62,635 bases of DNA from an uncultured Prevotella sp. (GCA_934256705.1 CAKQPF010000014.1:1-62635); one strand, 5' to 3'; positions 26,727-37,613 are shown, counted from the stretch's first letter. Notes: generated from the sequence alone by a model not told the origin. Made by a program: numbers and translations.

Positions 26727-28928
26727 TTAGTACCAGTCCTCGGTGTAGTCCTGAGAGTTCACGATATCTACAGGCACGAGTTCGAGGAAATCGAAAGAGA
26801 AACCGAGCTGATCATATCCCGTAAGGAGGTTCTTGATGCGCAGCCAGTAGTCCTTGCTCTGGTCGAGATGGACCGTACCGAGAATCTTACGCATCATGGA
26901 AGTACCGTAACCTTCCTCGTAGCGGCAACAGTTGATGAGCGATGTGAGCATCGTTGATGGGTCTGTGACGCGGGTATAGATAGGATTTGAACGGCCCTTA
27001 CCATCACCGTTACCACGGGCAAACGATGCAGGAGCACGCATATAGCCGTGGTTTCTCATCACGAGGTCGGAAGCAACGCCATAGTCGGAGAACTCAGAAG
27101 ATAGCATATAACCGGTAGCATCACGGTCAGCATCAATCGTGGAGTTAGGATAACGCGCATCGAAAGGAATGCCGAGAGGCTGCATTGATGACGGGTCACT
27201 GGAGGTGCCGAGGTAATACTGCATCAATCCACCGTTTGCCATAGGAGGGAAGATGACGCGTATCTCATAGTCTCCTGTAGGAACAGCAGGGAGACGGACT
27301 GCAAAGTCGTACTCATCCCAACCGGAAATCTGGTCTGCCTGCCATGCACGCCATGCGCCTGTGCAGTACCACGCCAGCTTGGTCTTCTGGTTGTAGCTTA
27401 CGAGATTGTCGAAATAATCGAGAGGCAGACGTACCATTGTGCCGTCATTGCTTGAGAGGTTGCGGGCGCCGATCTCGGCAGGAGTAGCATAACGGATATC
27501 GTTGCTTATCAGTTCGTAGAGCATCGAACCTGAGTCCATGCGCATACGCTCGTGGAGAACGTGGTTTGGAACGTCGGCATCATAGACGAGTACATCCTCG
27601 ATGGTGTGGATATATCCATTGTATGCCTGGATGTCAGCAGCCTTGTTGCTGACCATCACGCCCTGCCTGATGATCTGGTGGGTCTCGTCCTTACCCATAG
27701 TACCTATCTCATCAGTCAGAGTATTGTTCTGGCGGTAACGGTTGATCCAGATGTTTGTCTGCGCTCCAGTGTTCTGATAGAGGGGCTGCCATATCTTCAT
27801 GAGAGCATGAGGGAGCATTGTCTCATAGTAATCGAATGGCTCTCCACCGAAAGCATAGTTCCAGTCCTGATTGGAAGCGTTGCGGACGTAAGTCAATTTT
27901 GACTTTGTCATGCCAGCCTTGATGATATGATAGCGCATGAACATATTGACCACATTATATTTATAGGTGTAGTCATCGCCTGTGCTAATCTCATATTCAT
28001 CCTTGCCAGGATAGTCATACCAGTCCTTTGCATTGGCATACCACTCGATACACTTTGCCTTGAGCGATGCGAAATCTGTGATACCATAACGTGCCAAGGT
28101 CTCGTTGGTCTCGGCAAAGACGGTATATGAAATCTTACATTCCTTCGGAACAAAGTATCTGCCGCTTGACATTCCTGAACCTGGACGACCTGATATATTG
28201 TCAAGACTGTAGGTAGCGTCCTTCTTCACCGGACCGTTGAGGGTGTCGGCAAGACCTGTCAGACGGAGAGCATCATAGAAGATGCTGAACTCCTTATGAC
28301 GGTTGAACACCTTGTCCACCTTCTGGGTGGTACGAGGAATCACGTCACTTATCACGTGAACGTAGCCATTGGTCATCTCCTGGTCGAATTCCAGCACCTC
28401 TGCCACATCATTGAATCGCACTACACCGTCATTGTCAAGCTTTGAAATGAAAGGAGTATTGAGGATAGTGGATATGGATGCGCCATTGACATTGCTGAGC
28501 TGGTCGATGTAGGAATTGAGCATGGCAGAGATATGATACTGCGCAATGTCCTTGCAAAGGGAGTCTGTCAGGCCATCAAGCGAATTTTCTGTCATGCCAT
28601 GATGGAGCAAGGTCTTTTCGCCTGCAGCATTCTCCACATAGTCAGTGGTGTCATTGTAAAGGCTGTCGATATACTTTCTCACGCCGCTGTTGACAGGAGC
28701 GTAGCAAGTATATTGACCGTATGAGGACATCTGGCGATTATAGCCGGAACGCTCCATTATGACATTGAAGTCAGAAAAGATGGAGTCGTTAGCCTCAAGG
28801 TAGTCCTCGATGGTCTGACCAGTAAAGGTATAGAGGTTAGACTCGTCGATTTCCTTGATACATGATGTAAGTCCCACTGCTGAACCGAACATCACTCCAA
28901 GTGCTATCTTTATTATATTCTTGTTCAT
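26727..28928 (-). CDS. Fasciclin-domain lipoprotein
   Basis: A 733-residue lipoprotein (lipobox VGLTSC). FAS1 features: IFSDFNVIMERSGYNRQM, then YTCYAPVNSGVRKYIDSLY and the conserved end NGYVHVISDVI near residue 210. A second divergent FAS1-like unit follows (IFYDALRLTGLADTL). The C-terminal third is a beta-rich domain (VRLPAVPTGDYEIRVIFPP) that looks like a carbohydrate-binding fold. It lies directly after the SusD at 29023 and before another FAS1 gene. The 118-bp gap to the next gene shows no terminator. Confidence 0.8.
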   Translation of the reverse strand: MNKNIIKIALGVMFGSAVGLTSCIKEIDESNLYTFTGQTIEDYLEANDSIFSDFNVIMERSGYNRQMSSYGQYTCYAPVNSGVRKYIDSLYNDTTDYVENAAGEKTLLHHGMTENSLDGLTDSLCKDIAQYHISAMLNSYIDQLSNVNGASISTILNTPFISKLDNDGVVRFNDVAEVLEFDQEMTNGYVHVISDVIPRTTQKVDKVFNRHKEFSIFYDALRLTGLADTLNGPVKKDATYSLDNISGRPGSGMSSGRYFVPKECKISYTVFAETNETLARYGITDFASLKAKCIEWYANAKDWYDYPGKDEYEISTGDDYTYKYNVVNMFMRYHIIKAGMTKSKLTYVRNASNQDWNYAFGGEPFDYYETMLPHALMKIWQPLYQNTGAQTNIWINRYRQNNTLTDEIGTMGKDETHQIIRQGVMVSNKAADIQAYNGYIHTIEDVLVYDADVPNHVLHERMRMDSGSMLYELISNDIRYATPAEIGARNLSSNDGTMVRLPLDYFDNLVSYNQKTKLAWYCTGAWRAWQADQISGWDEYDFAVRLPAVPTGDYEIRVIFPPMANGGLMQYYLGTSSDPSSMQPLGIPFDARYPNSTIDADRDATGYMLSSEFSDYGVASDLVMRNHGYMRAPASFARGNGDGKGRSNPIYTRVTDPSTMLTSLINCCRYEEGYGTSMMRKILGTVHLDQSKDYWLRIKNLLTGYDQLGFSFDFLELVPVDIVNSQDYTEDWY

Positions 28929-29022
28929 ATTATATATATCTTGTTTAAGAGTAAAAGAAACATTGTTCCTTGTTCTTTAATCAAAAACCACTAATTTATA
29001 TTCTTTTCCCGATATTCTGCAA

Positions 29023-30948
29023 TTAGTAATTCTTGTCCATTGTGGAGTTGTCTGAATATACAGGGTTCTGCTTCAGAAGTTCGTTTACGTCTGTCTCGCT
29101 CTTGATGATAGGCATATAGAGGTAAGGCTCTGACGGCATCTTTGACACAATGGCTGAACCACCGGCGTTCTTACGCTGGATATAGGAATTGAAACCAGCG
29201 TAATTATTCACGTATTTGCCGCCGAAGTCTGTGAGCTTACGGTAATAATCCACTCCTTCCACATGGCGATAGTTGTAACGCAGCAAGTCAAACCAGCGCT
29301 TTCCCTCAAAGCAAAGCTCGCGGGCACGCTCATTCATGACGAGAGTCTCAAGAGTTGTGATGATGGAAGCGAGGGTGCTGTAACCTGATACCTGACGTGT
29401 GACGTATGCAGAGATATTGTCCTTATCGACAGTGGTGAAGCCATAAGCGGTGGAATCCACTGAGCATTCCTTGCTGTCTGTAAGAGCACGGGTATGGACT
29501 ATCTGCACCTGACGACATGCTGTCTGTGTAAGAGCGGCCGCCTTGACATTCACCTGCTCAAGATTCTGTGCGATAGAGAGAGAGTCATTGAGAGTGTTGG
29601 CTGTGGCAAGCTTCTGATATTCAGCATCAGCAGCCTTGATGATGAGAGCCGCCTTCTGGGTCATTGCCTCTGCCTTCATCAGCATTACGTCGGAAGCACG
29701 ATAGACAATCCAGTTGTTCTGGTAAGGAGAGTAGTCACGCTGAGGAGCATTTTCTGCCTTCAACTGTCCGTTCACACCGTTCATAGCTACGTATTTACGG
29801 ATGCGGATGCCTTCATCATTATCCTCATTGTAACCATATACGCTCTCGAAACCACGCACATCGTATGCAGCATCGTCCTCACAGAATACAGAACTTGATG
29901 CGTCCTTCACTGCCTTGCCATAAGCTACGGTAGTGTAGAAATATGGTTGTGCAGAACTTGAGTTCTTGTATTTGTAATAAGCATTGCAGAGACCTACGTT
30001 GTCATTGTAGCAAAGTTCGAGGAGAGACTCATCATCTTTGCCGTTGAATACCTTGTAATAAGAGGTGCCGCTGTTGAGTCCCCATCCGTCATCATCGGAA
30101 AATGACTGTGAACCGAAATGTGAACCATTGCCTGATACCATGGCTCTCTGGTTGCGGATATAGTCACAGCACTCGATACACTTGTCGTAATCTGCCTCAT
30201 TTCCGAGGATTGAAGCACGCCAGAGATAAGCGTCTGCAAGGATGGCATAGACACCATTGCGGGTAATCTTGCCCATCTTCTGCCACTGTGTATATACATT
30301 TGAAGTGGTGAGAGTATGGTTCTTAACCTCCTCAAGGTCAGCGATAATCTGGTCGAGGACCACGCCTGGAGCCACCTGCTCCACGTTAAGTTCCTGTGAA
30401 CTCTGCTTGAAAGGAGTCAGAACCAATGGCACATCGCGGAAAGTGCGGATGAGATACAGATAGCAAAGGGCGCGGAGAGCCTTCATCTGAGCCACATTAT
30501 TATTATGATCACCCTCAAGATAGCTTGGGTCGATGTCCATAACCTCGGCTGACTTGTCAATGACGAGGTTGCAACAGTTGATTACGCTGTAGAGATCTCC
30601 CCAGTTTGCATAGGTGTTGTCCGTCTGGATATTCGCTGAGTTGATCTGGTTGAGGGCACTGTTGCTGAGTGATGTGTTGACAGTCAGTTCGTCAGAACGT
30701 GATGACCACACGATAAGTCTCAGCTGGACGTTTGAAGATGCCATGGCATTGTAAGCACCGTTCACCATATTCTCCACCTGTTCTTTCTTCTGCCACCAGT
30801 CTTCCTCCACGGTCTTGTCGTCCGGGAGAATGATGGTATCTACGCATGAAGCGAGAGTAGCAGAGAGTAGCGAATAAAGCGTAACGTAGAATGCCGTTCT
30901 ACTTGCTTTAATATATTTTGAAATATTTATTTTCATAACTTTTTTCAT
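29023..30948 (-). CDS. SusD/RagB-family lipoprotein
   Basis: A 641-residue lipoprotein (LATLASC lipobox region after an unusually long N-region, MKKVMKINISKYIKASRT). It has the SusD motifs VAQMKALRALCYLYLIRTFRDVP and the C-terminal LETLVMNERARELCFEGKRWFDLLRYNYRH. It is 30 bp downstream of its SusC partner (30979-34374) and belongs to the seven-gene operon. Large helical insertions (about residues 400-480) make it longer than average. Confidence 0.94.
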   Translation of the reverse strand: MKKVMKINISKYIKASRTAFYVTLYSLLSATLASCVDTIILPDDKTVEEDWWQKKEQVENMVNGAYNAMASSNVQLRLIVWSSRSDELTVNTSLSNSALNQINSANIQTDNTYANWGDLYSVINCCNLVIDKSAEVMDIDPSYLEGDHNNNVAQMKALRALCYLYLIRTFRDVPLVLTPFKQSSQELNVEQVAPGVVLDQIIADLEEVKNHTLTTSNVYTQWQKMGKITRNGVYAILADAYLWRASILGNEADYDKCIECCDYIRNQRAMVSGNGSHFGSQSFSDDDGWGLNSGTSYYKVFNGKDDESLLELCYNDNVGLCNAYYKYKNSSSAQPYFYTTVAYGKAVKDASSSVFCEDDAAYDVRGFESVYGYNEDNDEGIRIRKYVAMNGVNGQLKAENAPQRDYSPYQNNWIVYRASDVMLMKAEAMTQKAALIIKAADAEYQKLATANTLNDSLSIAQNLEQVNVKAAALTQTACRQVQIVHTRALTDSKECSVDSTAYGFTTVDKDNISAYVTRQVSGYSTLASIITTLETLVMNERARELCFEGKRWFDLLRYNYRHVEGVDYYRKLTDFGGKYVNNYAGFNSYIQRKNAGGSAIVSKMPSEPYLYMPIIKSETDVNELLKQNPVYSDNSTMDKNY

Positions 30949-30978
30949 TAATCTTGTTACTTTATGCTTTACTCCATA

Positions 30979-33900
30979 TTAGAAACCAATCTGGAAGCTT
31001 GCAGTGAATGACTTGGAACGTGGTGTCTGCGAACTGTCCGTTGCAACGCCCCATCCACCTACTGAAATCTCCGGGTCAACACCTGAGTAACGGGTCCAGC
31101 AGAAGAGGTTGTTCACTGAAGCATAAAACTGCAATCTATTGATTCCCCACTTCTTTATGAGCTTCTTGTCGAAGTTGTAGGAGATCTGGAGATTCTGGAA
31201 ACGCACAAAAGAACCGTCTTCTACATAGCGGTCAGAGCCCTGACTGTTGTATGCAGAAGCATTGTCATATACGAATATCGCACGTGGGATTGGGGTTACG
31301 TCACCGTCTTTACGCCAACGCCAGTTGACTGTAGAGCACTGGTTGTAAGCTCCTGACATATTTTCAAGTGACAGACGCGCTGCATTAACCACCTTATTAC
31401 CATAGCGATACATGAAACGTGCTCTGATGCCCCAGCGTCCGTATGTCACGTTGAAGTTGAAACCACCGCTGAGTTTTGGCAGAGAGTTGCCGAGATACAC
31501 GATGTCAAGGGCATTGATCTGACCGTCATGATTGATGTCTTCATAAATGGCGTCACCACCCTGGAAGGAATATGTGGCAGAGCCTTCATTGTAGTTATAG
31601 ACCATACGCTGTGGCTGACCGTTTGACTTCATGATGACCTTGCCGTCAGCACCTACCACTACAGGCATTGTCTTGCCCTCAGCAAGCATACCATTGATGG
31701 CAGATTCAAACTCGTCAGTGCTCCATCCTTTCTCTATCTGCTCATTCAGGAGCCAGTCGTATGAATACTGATAGACTCCCTTATAGCGGAAACCATAGAT
31801 AGAACCGAGCGGGTTGCCTACCTGGATACGGTTCTGGAAAGAGCCACGGCTGGTAGCTGTCCAGCTGGAGTTCACGTTATCGAGCACACGCTTGTCCATC
31901 TCCTTGATTTCATTGTAGTTCTGTGAGATGTTGAAACCTGCGGAGAGTGTGAATTTCTTTGTCTTGATAAACTTCTTTGCATTGACATTCAATTCCCAAC
32001 CATCATTGGTCATACGTCCTACATTCTGGTAAGCGAGTGAAGCATAACCTGATGTTGAAGGGATTGTAACGCTCTTCTGGAGAAGGTCCTTGGTGTCCTT
32101 GTGATAGTAATCGAAGTCGATTTCTATGATATCATCGAGGAAAGCGATGTTGGAACCGATGTTGTAAGATGATGTCTTTTCCCAACGAAGGTCGTCGAGC
32201 TTCAAGCCATCCATCTTGCTGTAGGAACCATACGCACCTGTACCGCTGCTATATGTATTATAGAAGAGGTAGTCGCTGTCCGGTGCTTTACCGTTAACAC
32301 CCCAGGAAAGACGTACCGCAGCCATTGAAACGACATTGCGGATGGACTTGAAGAACGGCTCATCAGAGAGGTTATAACGCAGGGAAACACCTGGGAAATA
32401 TGCCCATTTCTGCTTAGGACCGAACTTGGAGTCACCGTCAGCACGGAGTGAGAAACCGAGGCTATAGCGCTCCTTGTATGAGAAGTGACCGTTGTAAGTG
32501 ATGTTCTGTGAGTTGGAACGGCTGTTGCTGCTTGAGAGTTTGGTGATAGCCGCATCCACTGTAGGAGATGTAATGCCTCCAGGAAGTGAGTATTCACCGA
32601 TGTACTGTGAAGAATATCTCTGTGTGCTCATCTCGTAACGGGCAAGCATTGACATCGTGATATCTTCGTTCTTGAAGTATGGAGTGAATATGAGTTCTGC
32701 ACGTCCACCCACCTTCAGGCGGTTTGACTCTGTGTTGTCAGCAGGACTGTAGTATTTGCTGTTCTTGTCATCCTTATAGTTCCAGACATATGACTGTACG
32801 CCTGCAGAGCAGTAAGTCGGCACTGAACGGGCGTAGATATCGAAATCCACGCGTCCATTGAATGTCAGACGATGCTGCTGTGCTCCTGTACCGAGGAGTT
32901 CATACTTGATGTTGAAGTCTGGAGTAATACGGTAAGTCTTGTCACGCTTCCATGAAAGGTTGGCGTAAGCTACAGGGTTACCGAGGTCACGCACTGAGCG
33001 AAGCTCGTAAGAAGAGTAGTTGCCGGTGTAAGGAGTGTTGCCGTTGAGCGTTCCTTCCGGAGCCATGATATAGAAGTCATTGGTGTCATTTCCGCTTGCA
33101 TCCTGACGATAGATACTCATGTTAGGAGCGAGCTTCTGGGCAATACCGAGCAGTCCTACATAGTTCTGGAGGTTGTCTGTATATACCAAAGCGAAGTTGG
33201 TGGAGAAACGGATGCGGTCTGACACGTTGTAATCGAGCACGAGTCGTGTAGAGAGACGGTTGAGTTCCTGCTTGATGATGGAACCTGTCTGATGGTCATA
33301 ACCGCCTGAGATACGGAAGGTAGCCTTCTTACCACCACCTGAGATGTTGAGGTTGTAGGAATGAAGGGCACCAAACTGTGTCACTGCCTTTACCCAATCA
33401 GTGTTGTTGTTCCAGTTTTCGTAGTCAGCCCATGACTTGTCGTAGTTGATCTCACGGATGTTTGATGTCGCAGTATTTGACTGGTTAGGGTTATAGTATT
33501 CCTCCTTGAGAAGCATAGAGTAGTCGTCACCGTTGAGGAGAGTATAGCCCTTTGGCTGCCATGTGCCTGTAAACTTATATGAGAAGTTGACTGATGGTTT
33601 TCCACGTGAACCGCGCTTGGTAGTAATCATGATTACACCGTTGGCACCTTTTGAGCCCCAAACGGCAGTAGCGGCAGCGTCCTTGAGCACAGAAATGTTT
33701 GCGATATCCTCCACATTGACTGAAAGGAGGGAAGCATAGTCTTCTTCTGTAGGCGCTGTGAAGTCGAAGTTCTGGTCTGGATTATCGAAGATCTTGTCGT
33801 CAACGACGATAAGTGGCTCTGCATTTCCGTTGATGGTGGTAACACCACGGAGACGCATTGTGGTACCGGAACCGAGGTTACCGGAATTGCTTACGATATC

Positions 33901-34374
33901 AAGACCTGCAATCTCACCCTGAAGTGCCTCGTCGGCAGAGGTGAAAGCCATACCTTCTACCTCTGAAAGGTCGAACACCTGCTGGGCAGTTGTGATTTCT
34001 TTCTTGTTGATATTGAGACCACCTGAGTTGGTACGGCGACCACGTACGGTCACTTCGTTGAGGGTAGTCTTCTCGTCTTCGAGCTTGATGGCGAATGTAG
34101 TCTTGTCACCGATGGTCAAAGTCTGCGTCTTTGAACCGACAAAAGAGATGACAAGTTTGTTCTTCGGGTTCTTTATCTCCATGGAGAAGTTACCCATCAT
34201 ATCGGTCTGCGTAGCGTTTACGATACGGTTGTTTCCGTCTCGTTCGGTCACGTTAGCCATCATGACAGGTCCCAGTGCATCTTCTACAGTACCAGAAATG
34301 ACCTTAGACTGCGCCATGACAACCTGAGCCACTACACAGAGCAACAGTGTCAATATTGTTTTTATCTTTGACAT
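30979..34374 (-). CDS. SusC/RagA-family TonB-dependent transporter
   Basis: A 1131-residue protein with signal peptide (ending AQVVMA-Q), a CarboxypepD-like domain, and a plug with TTMRLRGVTTINGNAEPLIV and NISVLKDAAATAVWGSKGANG. The C-terminal barrel ends SFTASFQIGF. It starts 6 bp after the stop codon of the leading FAS1 lipoprotein, indicating tight co-expression. The plug reads VWGSKGANG, a Trp variant of the usual YGS motif, which also occurs in other SusC proteins. Confidence 0.95.
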   Translation of the reverse strand: MSKIKTILTLLLCVVAQVVMAQSKVISGTVEDALGPVMMANVTERDGNNRIVNATQTDMMGNFSMEIKNPKNKLVISFVGSKTQTLTIGDKTTFAIKLEDEKTTLNEVTVRGRRTNSGGLNINKKEITTAQQVFDLSEVEGMAFTSADEALQGEIAGLDIVSNSGNLGSGTTMRLRGVTTINGNAEPLIVVDDKIFDNPDQNFDFTAPTEEDYASLLSVNVEDIANISVLKDAAATAVWGSKGANGVIMITTKRGSRGKPSVNFSYKFTGTWQPKGYTLLNGDDYSMLLKEEYYNPNQSNTATSNIREINYDKSWADYENWNNNTDWVKAVTQFGALHSYNLNISGGGKKATFRISGGYDHQTGSIIKQELNRLSTRLVLDYNVSDRIRFSTNFALVYTDNLQNYVGLLGIAQKLAPNMSIYRQDASGNDTNDFYIMAPEGTLNGNTPYTGNYSSYELRSVRDLGNPVAYANLSWKRDKTYRITPDFNIKYELLGTGAQQHRLTFNGRVDFDIYARSVPTYCSAGVQSYVWNYKDDKNSKYYSPADNTESNRLKVGGRAELIFTPYFKNEDITMSMLARYEMSTQRYSSQYIGEYSLPGGITSPTVDAAITKLSSSNSRSNSQNITYNGHFSYKERYSLGFSLRADGDSKFGPKQKWAYFPGVSLRYNLSDEPFFKSIRNVVSMAAVRLSWGVNGKAPDSDYLFYNTYSSGTGAYGSYSKMDGLKLDDLRWEKTSSYNIGSNIAFLDDIIEIDFDYYHKDTKDLLQKSVTIPSTSGYASLAYQNVGRMTNDGWELNVNAKKFIKTKKFTLSAGFNISQNYNEIKEMDKRVLDNVNSSWTATSRGSFQNRIQVGNPLGSIYGFRYKGVYQYSYDWLLNEQIEKGWSTDEFESAINGMLAEGKTMPVVVGADGKVIMKSNGQPQRMVYNYNEGSATYSFQGGDAIYEDINHDGQINALDIVYLGNSLPKLSGGFNFNVTYGRWGIRARFMYRYGNKVVNAARLSLENMSGAYNQCSTVNWRWRKDGDVTPIPRAIFVYDNASAYNSQGSDRYVEDGSFVRFQNLQISYNFDKKLIKKWGINRLQFYASVNNLFCWTRYSGVDPEISVGGWGVATDSSQTPRSKSFTASFQIGF

Positions 34375-34380
34375 AGTTAA

Positions 34381-37308
34381 TTAGTCTTTGAAGTTGTTAG
34401 AGAGTTTTTTAGTCGCTGAGTAGTTCTTGGCAGCAGCCTTGCGAGCTGCACTTGTGGACCATTTGTCATCATAGCGACCTGAAGTAGTGTAGCAAAGAGG
34501 GGTTGAAATCTCATGTACGACAGCTGTAGAAGATACCGCAATGGATGTGGCACTGTTCTTTACCGTGTTATATTCGTAGTCACGGGTCATCTTATTGCTG
34601 AGGTGTGACGCATTCTTTGCATCCACAGTGATGGTCTTGCCAGAAGCATCGCTGACAGAGAGCACTCCGTCAGTAGCCTGTGTGGTGATGTTTACTGGAA
34701 TACCGAGGTCTGAAGAGTAGAGTGACTGGTATGTAGCCTTCTTCACATTCTTGTCTGCAAAGACTGAATTGTTCTGGAAATGGTAGCGCACGAAGGCACG
34801 GAGAGCATTGAGCATATTGAGCACCTGTGCCTTTGCCTCTGTCATTTCTTCCTCTGAATACTCATCTTCATGACCATTATACTTATCGAATATCTCCATC
34901 AACTGTTCCTCTGTAGGAAGTCCGAGAGCGTATGCCTTGTTCATTGCATCGTCATCTGGAGCAAAGAATGTGTAGTTGTATCCGTTGAAGAAATTGATAT
35001 TGTTGTCGAGAGCCTTGTTAGACTTGTTTGAGAATACGAAATAGCGTTCCTGTGGAGCTGTTCCGATTTCTGCCGTTGCCTCGATTCCAGCGAAAGTGAG
35101 GAGATCCTGATTCTCGAAGAGACCGCAGAGGTCAAGGAACTGTGTGAATCTGTCGCTGTTCTTTGTGAGGAGTCCATAGACACTTGTGAGTGAAGGCTGG
35201 ATAAGTCCGTCAAGCTGAAAAGCCCAACCGTTCTTTTCTTTCCATCCCTTTACGATGGTAGCCGGCTCTACTCCATTGTCTATCTGCGCGCCGCCATATA
35301 CCTTTCCTGTGAAGTTACCGCCACTTTCAGCAAAGCCCTTGATGCGGATAGCGCCGCCATGCTTGGTGAGGAAGTACTCGTTGTCGGCAGGACTCTTTCC
35401 AGCATCGAGCACGATAGTGTTGTAATTGAGGAGGTCATAGACCTGTGAAGCGTAGTCGGAAGGATTCTTTGACTCGATGTTGGCTATCTCATTGTAATGA
35501 GTTGGATTGATTGCGGCCTTGCCGTTCTCATCGAATGTCACCTGATGGAGGCGTACGCCGTAGTAGTCCTGATAGCGTTCGGTTCCTGGAATCTTCTCTG
35601 AATGTGTGTAGAATTCGAGTGCTCGTGGCTGAGAAGAACCTAATGACACTGGGTCAATGTAGCATTTTGTCATTGACTCGTTAGAAGGAATGAAGAAGAG
35701 GTAGTTAGCCTTCATTGCCATGAGATAATAGTAGAGGTCTGCTCCGAAGATAGACTTGTTGGCTCCTGATGTCTTGTCGGAAGCGAATTCACCCATGATG
35801 GAAAGCTCTGGATAGGTCACAGCAGGACCAAGTACTGACTGATACATATCCGGTGCAATCATGGAAGCTATCTTATATACCACTCCATTGCTGGCGATAG
35901 CGACGTCATACTTGCCGTCTTCCGTCACGTTGAGGTCGGAAACAAGGAGTCCCATGAAGTCTCCTGAACCCTGATTGGTGATGGTACCGAACTTGCTTGG
36001 GGTGGTGGTTACGAATGAACCCTGCATCAGATTGTTCACAAAACTGGTGAGAATACCGTTAGGGTCATTCTTGAACATTGCGTCAAGGTTGGCAGGAAGG
36101 TTCTCAGGTGTGTTCTGATACTTGAGCACCGGATCGCCATAAAGCTCGATGAAGTAAGCTCCACCACCTCCATTACAGAAGTATTCCTCCATTGCCTTGT
36201 CTGTAGGAGCGAGGATAGCGCCCATATCTGCGAGTGCAAGGGCTGAAGTGGATGATGGATAATACTGGTTCCAGCCCAAGTCCCAGTTGAGACGATGGTT
36301 TGTTGCCACTGGATTTCCTGCTGGATCGAGCACGTTTGGCTTGCCATCCTGTGAATGAGCTGAAGCGAAATAGCGTACTTCGAAGATAGAGTCGATGGTT
36401 GCTTCTCCGTTCTGACGAGCCCAGGAGTTGTAGTCATTTGTGGTGATAGCATTGTAATAAGGGGCACAATGGTAATCCACGATGCGGGAGAAGAGCTTAG
36501 TGTTGCCTTCAGAACGGAGCACCTGACCGATGTTTCCAGGATTGAGTACTACGTCATTCACCTGATGCACATATCCGTTCTGACAGGTTACGTCCTGATT
36601 TATGATTCTTGTCTGGTAGATATAGGCAGTGTCAGAGTTTGCAATGTTGGTGCCGACCTTTTCTCCACGGATGATTGAGAAGTCGCAATCGGTTCCTGTT
36701 GTGGTGATGTTGTTGTTGAGCATCTGTTCACGTGTGAAGTGAACGATCATTGGCTTTGTAGCGTCATAGACCACATTGATGCCTCTGGTGCGGTAAGCAT
36801 CCCAGTAGGTGTTGCCCTGTGGCATGAGAGCACCGTTGTAGATTGTGGTGATTGAGTCAATGACAGAGATGTTTGAAGCATGCTTTACTGCAACTCCGCG
36901 GCTTACATTGTTGTCATCAGCCTTTACATTGGATAGCATAGAAGCGAGCATTGCATTGTCAAGCATTGAACTGTAAAGCAGTTGCTTCTTCATAGCAGGA
37001 GTCAGTTGTTCGTAGGATGTCACGCCAAAAGCATTCTTTGATGCAAAGAAGCGGGCGAAGGCATCATCGTTAGCAGGGAAGATTGTTTTACTTCCGGTTC
37101 GTGAGAGGACTTCATCATAGCCGAGGTCTTTCACCAGTCTGAGGTAAGTGTCAAACGTACCTGTGAGGTGTGTAGCCGACTTAAGTTCCTCATAAATGCT
37201 CGAACCCAGCCATTCCGGCTTTGAATCTTCCGGTACCAGTTCGTCTTTCTGACATGAGCAGAAGAGTCCTAGGCACGCAAAAGACGCACATAAAAAGAGT
37301 TTCTTCAT
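34381..37308 (-). CDS. Large multi-fasciclin lipoprotein, first gene of the operon
   Basis: A 975-residue lipoprotein (lipobox LGLFCSC). Several FAS1-type units are visible: TYLRLVKDLGYDEVLSRTGS with KTIFPANDDAFARFF (about 55-260), a middle unit ending NGVVYKIASMI, a unit with KANYLFFIPSNESMTKCY, and a last one with FTQFLDLCGLFENQDLLTF plus YTFFAPDDDAMNKAYA. At least four FAS1-like repeats suggest an extended surface adhesin or ligand binder. It precedes SusC by 6 bp. Its promoter is poorly defined; only a -7-like TTACTTTG is seen about 105 bp upstream. Confidence 0.82.
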   Translation of the reverse strand: MKKLFLCASFACLGLFCSCQKDELVPEDSKPEWLGSSIYEELKSATHLTGTFDTYLRLVKDLGYDEVLSRTGSKTIFPANDDAFARFFASKNAFGVTSYEQLTPAMKKQLLYSSMLDNAMLASMLSNVKADDNNVSRGVAVKHASNISVIDSITTIYNGALMPQGNTYWDAYRTRGINVVYDATKPMIVHFTREQMLNNNITTTGTDCDFSIIRGEKVGTNIANSDTAYIYQTRIINQDVTCQNGYVHQVNDVVLNPGNIGQVLRSEGNTKLFSRIVDYHCAPYYNAITTNDYNSWARQNGEATIDSIFEVRYFASAHSQDGKPNVLDPAGNPVATNHRLNWDLGWNQYYPSSTSALALADMGAILAPTDKAMEEYFCNGGGGAYFIELYGDPVLKYQNTPENLPANLDAMFKNDPNGILTSFVNNLMQGSFVTTTPSKFGTITNQGSGDFMGLLVSDLNVTEDGKYDVAIASNGVVYKIASMIAPDMYQSVLGPAVTYPELSIMGEFASDKTSGANKSIFGADLYYYLMAMKANYLFFIPSNESMTKCYIDPVSLGSSQPRALEFYTHSEKIPGTERYQDYYGVRLHQVTFDENGKAAINPTHYNEIANIESKNPSDYASQVYDLLNYNTIVLDAGKSPADNEYFLTKHGGAIRIKGFAESGGNFTGKVYGGAQIDNGVEPATIVKGWKEKNGWAFQLDGLIQPSLTSVYGLLTKNSDRFTQFLDLCGLFENQDLLTFAGIEATAEIGTAPQERYFVFSNKSNKALDNNINFFNGYNYTFFAPDDDAMNKAYALGLPTEEQLMEIFDKYNGHEDEYSEEEMTEAKAQVLNMLNALRAFVRYHFQNNSVFADKNVKKATYQSLYSSDLGIPVNITTQATDGVLSVSDASGKTITVDAKNASHLSNKMTRDYEYNTVKNSATSIAVSSTAVVHEISTPLCYTTSGRYDDKWSTSAARKAAAKNYSATKKLSNNFKD

Positions 37309-37412
37309 AAGTTGGTTAAATTAGTATATTGTCAGTTATATTTTATCCTTTGTAGTAGAGCGAAAATGACATTAAGTGTCAGTAGTTTTGATAGTCGCTT
37401 CATTTCAAGGTG

Positions 37413-37420
37413 CAAAGTAA
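37413..37420 (-). promoter_or_regulatory. Possible -7 element for the FAS1-SusCD operon
   Basis: TTACTTTG on the minus strand, one mismatch from TAnnTTTG. No TTTG lies 19-21 bp upstream, so the call is weak. The same -7 variant is used before fhs at 55335-55342. Confidence 0.35.
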
Positions 37421-37613
37421 CTAAAAAAAATCGAGATTACGGCATAAATCATTAAAAAAAAACAATTTAACGCAAAATTCCCCCACTCTTAAAGAGTGAG
37501 GGTATCTATTTTGGCTTGTTTTTCTACGAAAAAGCAATAACAAAGGAAGATTCTGTTTTGGTCAAGAGCGAATCGATAAAGCAAGCCAAGACATATAGTT
37601 CCGAACTGAAAGA

